From positions 1 to 64,000 of the forward strand of contig ML210289.1 in NCBI GenBank assembly GCA_004369085.1: a DNA stretch of 64,000 bases, given 5' to 3'. Below, in pieces: positions 55,514 through 64,000 of the stretch. The stretch's first letter is position 1; every line of letters begins with the position of its first letter. Origin of the DNA: Coprinopsis marcescibilis. Taxonomy: Eukaryota > Basidiomycota > Agaricomycetes > Agaricales > Psathyrellaceae. Made by a program: the position numbers and the translations under genes. The notes beneath the pieces are model-generated. The model worked only from the letters and a program-made list of their open reading frames with translations. It made no database searches and had not been told where the DNA came from.

Positions 55514-57240
55514 ATGGCTGACTCTACGACTAGGAATGATTTTACCAGCATTCCGCTACTGGACTTCTCCCTGGCCTTATCACAAACAACTAAATCCCTC
55601 TTCATAAGCCAGCTTCAGCATGCCCTAATCAATGTCGGGTTTATCTACCTCTCCAACCACCCCGTTCTTCCTCATACATCTCGCCTCCTCCCGTTTATCC
55701 CCAAACTCTTCACTTTAACCCAGGAGCAGAAGAACAAGACTGCTATGGTCAACTCGGAACACTTTCTGGGGTACTCAAAGTTGGGAGGAGAGCTGACGAA
55801 GGGGAAGGTGGACTGGAGAGAGCAGTGGGATTTCGCGACGAAGCATACATGCAGGTGGAAGAAGGGGGATCCAGACTACTTCAGAATCTGGGGACCGTGT
55901 CAGGTATGCTTGGTAGCCGATTGCTGCGCTCTTGCGAAGGCTAATTCTTAATACCGTTTAGTGGCCGGAAGAAGAGCTTTTACCAGGCTTCCGTGAGGCG
56001 CTCGAAGCGTATCTGGATGCGGTCCAGGATCTAAGCTATCAGTTTAGCTCGCTCGTCGCGGAATCATTGGGTCTGGGGCCGGATGGCTTGGCCAAATTCT
56101 ATGACAAGGATGAGTTTATGCAGCATCGGGCGAAGATTGTCAAGTATCCTGTGCCGCCTGAGGGTGGGGAGGGGCAGGGCGTGGGCCCGCATTATGATGC
56201 GGGGTTCTTGACATTTGTGGGTATTGTTTCAGTCTTGGGTGGATTAGAGGCTAATTGTGGGTATTTAGTTGCTGCAAGCGTCGGAACATCAGGGGCTGCA
56301 GGTGCAGAATTTGGCAGGCGAGTGGGTTGATGCTCCGCCAATTCCTGGGACATTTGTTGTGAATATCGGGAAAGGTATGTTTCCTCCTCGACATTTCCAC
56401 ATTTCCCTTCTTCTTTCAACATAGACGTGCTGATTCTCACGTCGCATTTCTAGCACTGGAATTCGTAACCGGTGGTGTGGCCCGAGCAACGTCGCACAGG
56501 GTCTTGTCGCCCAGGGGCGACACACCGAGATACTCTGTGCCCTTCTTCCAGAATATTTCGCTTACCATTCGGTTGTCTGATGAGGTTATGCAATGTGAGC
56601 ATCCAAATGTTCGTTCTCTTGCTTTTACTCTAGCGATGCATAATGGTTACTGCACCTATACACTTTCCACCGCGAATGCCTGTAATGGTTCTATGGCTTG
56701 CCCCTTTTTGTGTCGATGTCTTGTGTAGAATCTTTCTCGATGTCGCGTGGTGGCAGCCCTGGTTCATGCAACTCTAGACTGCCATTTCTTCCCTTTTAAA
56801 AACGTTATTCTTTCCTGGCCTCAATTGTTCTCCCTCTCTCCCGGGTGGTCGAGTGCTGACTCCTTTATCACGTCAGTCCCACCGGAAATACTGAATCTTC
56901 GCGATGAAAGAGGCGATGTTGCTGCAACTGATTGTAAGTGATTTAGTTCCCTCCCTCTGGTCGTTCCAGAAACTGATCATGCCGTCTCATCAGCTGTCAA
57001 TTTCACGGAATTCAACAAGGAGCCATCAGGCAAGGTTAATCTCATTGGGCGAGTCAAGTGCGTATCACGAATATGTTTCAATGCTATGGACCTCATTTCT
57101 GACGATAACCCTTATTTCCCCTTAACAATGATGGTGTTGTATTACCTAGGAGTCACCCTGATGTTGGAGAACGACATTATCCGGCACTGTTTAAGGAAAT
57201 TTTCCCGAATGGATTCCATGGGAAGGGTAGTGCTTATTGA
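55514..57240 (+). CDS. 2-oxoglutarate/Fe(II)-dependent oxygenase
   Basis: Six or seven exons, start ATG 55514, stop TGA 57238-57240. The N terminus (IPLLDFSLALS, LQHALINVGFIYLSNHPV) is the DIOX_N type found in plant-like and fungal IPNS-like oxygenases. The catalytic core is split over exons: VGPHYDAGFLTF holds the first His and the Asp of the HxD iron site, ALEFVTGGVARATSHRVL supplies the distal His, and RYSVPFFQN supplies the Arg that binds 2-oxoglutarate. The intron in the core is gtgggt...atttag. The last exons give VPPEILNLRDERGDVAATD, NFTEFNKEPSGKVNLIGRVK and SHPDVGERHYPALFKEIFPNGFHG. The enzyme oxidises a small molecule or peptide; the substrate is not indicated. It sits directly downstream of SSP-5, and a relic of a second copy sits downstream of SSP-4, so the two genes were duplicated as a unit. 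Confidence 0.9.
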
Positions 57241-57535
57241 TTACAATATATAAAGAAGTGCATCCTTAAGTCCAATATGTCAGTATAACCAGTGTAAATC
57301 AATATCAATCCACATATCAGTCCGTAGAATGTACCCCTAATCAAGTGAGCGGGCCCAGGCGGACCATTTTCGGGAGACGCGACTACAACCCTGGGTTGAT
57401 CACTGCCAATCTTGTCCATCGACCACCACTACACCGACTCACCTCTCCCCGACGGACTTGTCCATCACGATATCTGGTGGGGCCGTTATCGATCGCTATA
57501 TCGTTGTCGTATCGGATCTCTCATCTAGGTTGAGG

Positions 57536-59328
57536 ATGTATCACTTTGCATCTACCAGCACCGACGGCAACAAATCACGCAGCAGCGGTGGGGGCAGCTC
57601 GGGCGGGAACAAGCTCACGAAGCACCAGAGCCTCAATGCTACCCAGACCAAATCATCCTCGAACCCGCTGTTCTTGAGGATTGAGGAGGAGCTGCATGAT
57701 GCGAGGCGGGTGAGGAGTCATGGGCAGGAGGATGATTTGAGGGGGGCGTTGGATATGGTTATTGGGAGGGTAGAGGAATTAGTAAGTACTTGTTCATTTT
57801 CTGGTTCTTAATCCTCTAGTTCCTGGTGAGGTGGGTGGTATGTAGCGATTAGAATGGCAGTTTTACCTTTTATCTACCCATTTTGTGCATCGTATGTAAA
57901 CTAACCATATAACACAGACCTCGACTCTCAGCGAAGTCTATAAAGCTCAAGCGGAACTTGAGGCGCAGCTCAACGTCGCCAAAAGCAACCTACAGCTCGT
58001 GATTATGAACAACGACATGCTTGAGGAAGCGCTCAAGAAGAACAACGCTGCATCCCGGGATTTGGGGTGGCGAAGGACGAGCTCGAACAATCCCAGCACC
58101 ATTCAAGCTCCTTCCGGGGATCCGAGAGCAAGTTTGGAAAGATCGCAGTCGATGGACCTGAACGCGTATCCTGTACCTGACTCGCCTGCATCTGCGGGTA
58201 CTGAGAGCAGGTTTTTCAAGTTTAGGTTCGGGGGTGGCGGGACGACCTCGAGCGCGAATGTGGGAGTGGGGAGTAGTAGGCCTGGGACGCCTGCGCAGAA
58301 CCATGCTAATGCAGCGGCCCATTTGACGTCCCCATCTCTACCGTCGTTGACGTCTACCCATGCTAAAGAACTCGAAGAATTGGAGAAGGAACTGGAGAAG
58401 GAGAGGGCGGCGAAGAAGAAGGCGTTGGAAGACAAGGCGGCGTTGGAGGATGAAGTCGAGTCGTTATCGCAGGCGTTATTCGAGGAGGTCGGTGATAGGC
58501 TACTTTCGCTTGATTGCTTCTTACTGATCGTGATATTTTTAGGCGAACAAGATGGTAGCGCAGGAACGCATGAAGCTCGCTGACACAGAGGAAGAACTAC
58601 GCGAAGTGCGAACTGAAAAGGAGGCTCTACAACGCGCTCTTCGGTTACTCGATGACCAGACGCGGGACCCCAGTCGTCACCACGGACACTTGCGGAAAAC
58701 GAGCTCGGAATTCTCGTTGGTCAATCCTACAGATTCTGGGAACAGTCCGACGTTGTCCCATGCCTCTTCTTCGTCCCAACCCCAATCCAAGACCCATTCG
58801 AGGAGCTCGTCGCAGGTAGCGATCAAGAGCGCCCTGGCGAGTCCAGTTGTGACGACAAACTCGTTACCGGCTTTACCGCTGGCTACTGCTGCTGGGGAAC
58901 AAGCAACGGTGTCGATGCCGTCCTCGGTGCAGGGCTCGCCAAAGTCAATTTTCAAGGATCATGGTCCTAACAGGGATGATGGGGATGATGATGGGGATAG
59001 GGATGTCAGTACGGGCAAGAGCAGGAGTAGAAGCAGAAGCAGGAACGACGATTACATCCCGATCAGCGTGCTCTCCCCCACGGAGGATTTGGACGAAGAG
59101 TCGCAACCTACACCGAGGTACCGGCAGTCTACGTTGCAGCCTGCAGGATCAACAGCGGCGACAGGGGCTGGAAGTGGAAGTGACAGTATATCCGGGACAA
59201 AGACCCGGGACGAGGGCCAGAATCAGCCACCGCATACGCCTGTGTCGGCACCTCTGATGGGCTCGATGATGATGCATGAGGAGGCGTCGCCGTGGGCAGA
59301 CGTGCCTACGCCGATGTCTGCCCGGTGA
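57536..59328 (+). CDS. SEC2: Sec2-type GDP/GTP exchange factor (Sec2p coiled-coil domain)
   Basis: Three exons: 57536-57781, 57918-58487 and 58543-59328, all phase 0. About 533 residues. The N terminus is Gly/Ser-rich. A helical region (LRGALDMVIGRVEEL, TSTLSEVYKAQAELEAQLN, NDMLEEAL) is followed by a long coiled coil: KELEELEKELEKERAAKKKALE, DEVESLSQALFEEANKMVAQERM, EEELREVRTEKEAL. The 'EVE.L...LFEEANKMV..ER' segment is the hallmark of Sec2/Rabin8-type exchange factors, which activate the Rab GTPase Sec4 on secretory vesicles for polarised exocytosis. The tail (from about 58700) is Ser/Pro-rich and probably disordered, with acidic repeats. The tail ends PWADVPTPMSAR. An in-frame ATG at 57458 would add 26 residues; 57536 is preferred. 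Gene complete and intact. Confidence 0.85.
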
Positions 59329-60829
59329 ACGATGTGGGAGTAGGATTCAGGGGTGGGATGTGGGGGAGGCTGGTTGTTGCGAGCAAATATGGATAATGTG
59401 GGTTCGCCGGTCGTCCCTCACCGAGAGGCGCAGTTGCCCCATTTCCATCCATATTCGAGGTTTCTTGGATCGACCCATTGGGAGTCCTTAACTTCTTGCC
59501 ATCCTTGTTTGCCTCTCACCATGTAGCTCTCATTTCTACATCATTTTACCACTATTCACCATCGGTTAGACCTACAACTATGGCTGCAAATCCTAGGTGG
59601 AGCAACTGTTTTTAGCGTTCCCATGGCTAACATTACTATACACGGCCGTTTTGGTTGCCGGCTGATGGTGAATCTGCGGAGGACGGTGCAGGCGATGCCA
59701 GTATTCGCTTTTTACGCATTGTTGTCTCTTTCATGACGTCTCTGAAGAGTTCCGTCGTTCGTATACATCGTTTATCTATAATTTCAACTACACTTTGGGT
59801 ACTTGGACATTGTAAATTGCATATTCCTTCCATTTCAAGATCAAAGGTCAAACTAGTACCAGATTTCGAAGCCAAATAATGGAACGGGGTTTCAACCTTA
59901 AATACTTGGGCGAATGGCACCAAATCTAAATAAAGTGTAACCCCTCAGCTTCCGTACGATATAGAGAGAGTAAGTAGCTTATGCATATTGATTAGGACTG
60001 TAGGAATTGATTAGAGGGGGTACAGCCATGCTGTGATTCCCGAGGGCTGGAGGGTTTGCGTATACTTTAAGGGTGCGGTCTTCGGCTTGCTTTGTGTAGT
60101 AACTAGTTGCCTGAAGGAGGGTAAATAACGAGGCTGTGGGAGCAGTAGGAGCACTGAGTGGGTCCTACTAGGTATCATCCAAGGGCGAGCAGATCAACCC
60201 ACAAGCTGAGGATTCTCTGCACGATGTGACCACAATCTTATCGCTTGAGCGCCAGTAGTTTGATAGCAGTAATATACGCTCAGTGATACGATTGAGACAG
60301 GATCGTTTCAGCCTACTTGTACTAACTTAACTAGGGGTCGAGCGCGCTGACCTCAGGTTTTCGGCGCTCTTATGGATCCGAATCCCGATCCTTGGCGCAT
60401 TAAGTACGCCTTAACAACTTGCCAAAGTAATCCTTATTTTATCAGTGAGAGTTATTTATACTTTCTTTTCAAATTTAATGCTTCGATCTCAAACTTTTGC
60501 ACTGGAATGCTGTGATGGGGTTGACTCGGGGAACTTAACACCCTTGACACACTACAACTGAGAGTTGGTGTTAATCAATATAATCAAGAACAGATGTTCT
60601 TTGATCCATATGTTCTCCATCAAAGAAGACTTGAAAACGCGGGCAATGTTCAAAATCCCGAAGACATCGCAAATAACACACCTCAAAGATGCTGTTTAAA
60701 TCCTCCAGGTCCAGATAGTGCACCGCAGCAGCTGTGAACACGCGTTCCATGCGACACTTACTTGTTTCACCCTTCATAAAGTGAGCGAATGTATCTCCCA
60801 CCTCCCACCAATCCAACAACCCGCCCACC
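59329..60829. other. 1.5-kb intergenic region with a tRNA-like element
   Basis: 3' flank of the Sec2 gene and upstream region of an F-box-like gene. At about 60335-60400 (plus) is a tRNA-like stretch: GGTCGAGCGCGCTGACCTCAGG followed by TTCGGCGCTC and GGATCCGAATCCC, like a tRNA-Leu D arm/variable arm/B box, but arms do not pair well. A 95-codon minus-strand frame (59636-59923) lacks a domain; I do not call it. Confidence 0.45.
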
Positions 60830-62883
60830 ATGCATTTGGAGGACATACCACCAGAGCTCTTCCCTCTCTTTGCCACCCATATCCCACTCCATTCGACACC
60901 GTCCACCCTTCTTTCACTGTCCTTGACGAGCCGCGTCCTTTACAAAAGAATTATCCCTCTGGTCTGGGCCCACCTGATCCTCACGAGCGAAGGCCACGCA
61001 GCCGCGGTAATTGGGAGGCTGGCACGAGATGGAAAAGGACTGGGAAAGCTCGTGAAAGGGATATACATTCGCGCAGAGCTGAGCATCCCCTCCGAGAGAC
61101 GGGCAACATCTCGAATTGCAAGCCCCGGAAGATCAGAGATTGGAAGGGATGCAAAGTCGAACACGAGCTTCGCGAGGGGATGGGAGACGTTGAAGAAAAA
61201 TACGTTTGCCGTAGTCAAGAGGAGCCTGGTGGCGGGAGCTCCGGCAGGAGAAAGCACAACCCATTTATTTGGCTCGCCGAACGTAGGGCCAGGCCATATA
61301 GAGGGAGAGATAACGGCCTTCGCGTATGATGCGCACTCTATTGTCGGTGATCTGGAGCGCCTAATTGTGTCTGGATGTCTTCCTTCCCTTCGACGCCTCG
61401 AGTTGCGTGTGGATAGGTTTTGGAGCAGCGCAGACGTACGGAAGCTAAGTCAAGGCTTCAGATTTGAGGAGGATTCGTCGAGTTTCTGGAGGAACGTGCA
61501 GGAGTGGTGCCCAGACATCAGAAGCGTTGCCGTGACAGGGTTGGGGAACGACTTTCTGTGGCAGGAGAAGTGGTTAGAGGAGACCGGGCTGTTCGAGACA
61601 AAGGTTCGCCGAATTTTTAGCCTGTTAATTGCACTTGTTCATCGGCACACGCAAGCAGGATGTCACTCAAGTCGTTACTCAGCTTGCTTGCGGAACGTCT
61701 CATACACGAATACCGAAGGCTGTCAACTACTTCCACACGGTGGCCCCACGTCTCCGTGTGCTTCATATCTCCCCGCGCTTAGCTGACGACGGCTTGAAGG
61801 ACATATCCGATCTCTTCCAACTCTATTTTCCGGTTCTCGAGTCCATATCTTTCGGCGGCTACATCTTCGGAGATAGTTCAAAGTCAGAGACGCTACAGGT
61901 ATTCTGGGATAAACATGACACGTTGGAGAGTATTTCATTCTCCTCGACATCCCAATACTCCAGAGTACCTTTGAGCTCTCCAGCGGCCTTGCCCAAGCTA
62001 AAACATCTTTCGGTATGTAAACTTATGTGATTACTACGTTCTGCTACGCGATTCTCACTTGGAAGTCGATAGGCGCCGTTTTGTGACGTATTATCCATGG
62101 CACCGCTTCTACATAGGCTAGTTAGCCTCTCGGTGCTATTCACGGTCAACGGACAGGTGCCCTATTTACTCCGAGAAATAGTGCGGGAGGGCCTTCCAAA
62201 ACTCAAGAGCTTGACAATCCTGAAGCAGCCGATTGCACGGGATGGGAGCAACACGAACTTAGAGGGTGCAGATTGGTACGAGACAGAAACTGGCCAATTT
62301 CTCAGGGTCGGAGCCTCGAAGGGGTACGAACAAAGTGTATTGGATGGGTATATGCACTCCATTGTTCGCGGGGCGCCTAATCTCGAGGAACTTGCCCTTA
62401 TAACGTGGAATATCGAGGACCTAACCTATGTATGCAATTCATTTGTCTTGCGATGATTATCGATACTGATGCCTTGACAGGAGATGATTCCAGAGATATC
62501 GGGGCTCTCAAAGCTGCGGCGGTTCTTCTACCGCAATCGGTACGTGAGGACGTTTGACAGATTGCAGAAAGACCGGAAACTCCGTGAAGCTTTCGAGAAG
62601 GAAGCTCTTGGATTTGCCGAGGCTTGTCCGAATCTTGTTGAGTTGGGACTCCTGAATTCGCCTGCAAACAAGGACTATGTGAAGATGAAGTTTACTCGTG
62701 ATAAGCTTGGATCTCTGTTGGGAAGCAGGCTTGCGTGCGGTGCAGCGCTCGGGATAGGCCAGGAGGACGAGGCTTTCCCCCGTGTTGGTGAGTAGCTTCA
62801 ACAGCTGCAGTAGATTCTCACGACTTACGGTTTATTACTGTGTAGGCCCAGATTTGAAGTGGATCACTCCGCATTTTGCTTAA
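60830..62883 (+). CDS. F-box-like, LRR-like protein, paralog 2
   Basis: Five exons: 60830-61603, 61659-62012, 62073-62429, 62481-about 62789 and a short exon ending at 62883 (DLKWITPHFA). All upstream introns are phase 0, as in paralog 1. N terminus: IPPELFPLFATHIPLHSTPSTLLSLSLTSRVLY, a degenerate F-box-like start like that of paralog 1 (PPELLPLVAAHLPLGRTPATLLSLALV). Leucine-rich segments follow: LPSLRRLELRVDRFW, LRVLHISPRL, FPVLESISFGGY, LPKLKHLS, LPKLKSLTIL. It carries about 610 residues with a long polar insertion after the start. The conserved pattern 'W..NVQEWCPDIRSVAVT' corresponds to 'W.DLRTFCPRIQTMALT' in paralog 1. Probably an SCF substrate receptor of unknown target; that is inference. 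Confidence 0.8.
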
Positions 62884-63085
62884 GACTATCCATAATAATC
62901 CAACTATTAATAGCATTGTATAAATCAGAGTCACTATGCTCATCGCTCGTGGCTTGATGTAGTGGAAACGGAAATTAAGGGACCACCGGACTATCAGACG
63001 ATTATAAATTCAAGCTCAAGCCTTTTCTTAAAGGTCGATTGATGATAAATCCTTTTATTCTTTTGCCGTAACAAACTTGACCTTT

Positions 63086-63133
<48 letters not shown>

Positions 63134-63450
63134 TATTTACATCACGTTAGGCATTCAACTAACGATCCGAAGGTTGCTGCTTCGAATTGCTGGGTCGAAG
63201 TTTGCATCCTTCTTTCAGCCTTTCATAAGCACAGCAACCAAAGTTCTAAGAGAAGAACATATCCAAGTGGTACGAAATGACAAGCGCTAACCAGATTGTG
63301 TCAACCCAGTTATTAGCTTGAAAAGGCGAGGACTTTAGCACCAAATAGAGCCAATCACATTCAAGCAATGAGACGTTGCCAATGACCTCTACGGTAGCGA
63401 CCTTGGAACGGGTTCACCATCCAGCGGCATACTTGACCGGACTTCTCCCT
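62884..63450. other. intergenic region with microsatellite and tRNA-like stretch
   Basis: Spacer between two F-box-like paralogs. A (GTA)n microsatellite at 63086-63132 is followed directly by a tRNA-like stretch at about 63148-63194 (TTAGGCATTCAACTAACGATCCGAAGGTTGC). The T arm is degenerate. Confidence 0.5.
63086..63132 (+). repeat. (GTA)n microsatellite
   Basis: Roughly 15 units of GTA without interruption. It is intergenic, 320 bp upstream of the third F-box-like paralog, and adjoins a tRNA-like sequence, an arrangement typical of SINE 3' or 5' ends. Confidence 0.9.
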
Positions 63451-64000
63451 ATGGGCAACACCAGCAGTCGTCGAAATTACAAAGACGCCAAGGCTGGCTC
63501 GTCCGCGTGCACTCCGGACATCCTCCCACCGGAGATGTATGATTTAATTTCTGCTTATCTTCCATTGTCTTCTGCACCGACGACACTTCGAGCACTTTCT
63601 CTAACCAACACCCATGTCTCAAACATTGTGATCCCTATCTTATGGGCCAATATTGTCCTGAGGAATGAGCATGATGCGCTCCAACTCATCCGAAGGCTTG
63701 TCGAAAATCCAGAGAAAGGCCAATACATTCGCGGAATTCACATTCGCGCGGCGTTGTCCGACCCTAATTCGTCACGCTCGCACGGATTGCGTTGGCTCAA
63801 GAGGAGAGGCAGAAGTGAGAACGACGCAAAGAAACAATTCGGGCTCATCGAGGGGTTGGAGAAGCTCATCACGGCGGGCAGCCTTCCATTCATTCACTCG
63901 CTCGAGCTGCGTCTCGATCGGTTCTGGTCCAACTCCAGCATCAAGAACATACAAGGACAGTTTGAAGAAGCATCGCCTTCCTTCTGGAGGAACGTGAATC
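63451..64000 (+). CDS. F-box-like, LRR-like protein, paralog 3 (3' end outside window)
   Basis: Starts at ATG 63451 (MGNTSSRRNYKDAKAG) and remains open to the end of the window, so only the first 183 residues are visible. The degenerate F-box-like start ILPPEMYDLISAYLPLSSAPTTLRALSLTNT and VIPILWANIVLRN align with paralogs 1 and 2, followed by a polar loop with LRWLKRRGR and the motif GLEKLITAGSLPFIHSLELRLDRFW, matching LERLIVSGCLPSLRRLELRVDRFW in the 61-kb gene, then SPSFWRNVN. This copy is closer to paralog 2 than to paralog 1. The 2.6-kb spacing from paralog 2 suggests a tandem duplication. The N-terminal 12 residues are unusual (Ser/Arg/Lys-rich), so the start is not certain. Confidence 0.75.
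   Translation, partial: MGNTSSRRNYKDAKAGSSACTPDILPPEMYDLISAYLPLSSAPTTLRALSLTNTHVSNIVIPILWANIVLRNEHDALQLIRRLVENPEKGQYIRGIHIRAALSDPNSSRSHGLRWLKRRGRSENDAKKQFGLIEGLEKLITAGSLPFIHSLELRLDRFWSNSSIKNIQGQFEEASPSFWRNVN

Noticed and set aside
59636..59923. 95-codon minus-strand frame downstream of the Sec2-like gene
   Set aside because: Somewhat protein-like composition but no domain, no splice partner and no paralog in the window; not enough to call a gene.
1..64000. CRISPR array, prophage, restriction-modification or bacterial operon
   Set aside because: Spliceosomal introns and eukaryotic families throughout; no regularly spaced repeats of CRISPR type.

Overview
The window comes from a filamentous basidiomycete, most likely an agaricomycete. 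Genes are split by many short (about 50-70 nt) GT-AG introns, spacing is dense, and the families are typical of mushroom-forming fungi: F-box/LRR-like proteins, a BTB protein, NACHT-TPR (STAND) proteins opening with the agaric-style 'C.PGTR' linker, and small secreted cysteine-rich proteins. Conserved anchors are an Hsp110/SSE1 chaperone, the purine enzyme FGAM synthase (ADE6 type), SNX3 and a Sec2-type Rab exchange factor.

Layout. 0-12 kb (+): a coiled-coil C-terminal exon, a single-pass membrane protein with a cysteine-containing ectodomain, an F-box protein, a multi-pass membrane protein and an F-box-like/LRR-like gene. 12.8-20.8 kb (-): two NACHT-TPR genes in tandem, both with broken or doubtful reading frames, flanked by a 140-bp direct repeat. 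21.5-22.4 kb (-): SNX3. 22.4-25.3 kb: gene-poor. 25.3-28.1 kb: a hypothetical gene and a BTB gene. 28.9-41.5 kb: three dispersed members of a secreted cysteine-rich family (SSP-1 to SSP-3) between SSE1 and a flavin monooxygenase. 41.9-46 kb: ADE6. 46-50.8 kb (-): an uncharacterised gene and its upstream-disrupted pseudogene copy. 52.4-57.2 kb: SSP-4 and SSP-5, a recent tandem duplication, next to a 2-oxoglutarate oxygenase of which a relic was duplicated with SSP-4. 57.5-64 kb: the Sec2-like gene and two more F-box-like paralogs, the last cut by the window edge.

Main story. The housekeeping genes are intact, while the accessory genes between them are paralogous families that are duplicating and decaying. 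The best candidate for something undescribed is the five-member secreted family: signal peptide, a compact cysteine module with a CC pair, and a cysteine-poor C-terminal helix module, with identical intron phases (2, then 1) in all five copies. Around it lie dispersed repeats: a 370-bp pair, a 140-bp pair and degenerate tRNA-derived SINE-like elements.

Limits. Everything is read by eye. Exon junctions are inferred from splice consensus, frame and paralog comparison. No database search was possible, so family names rest on recognised motifs, and indels called here as frameshifts could be assembly errors.
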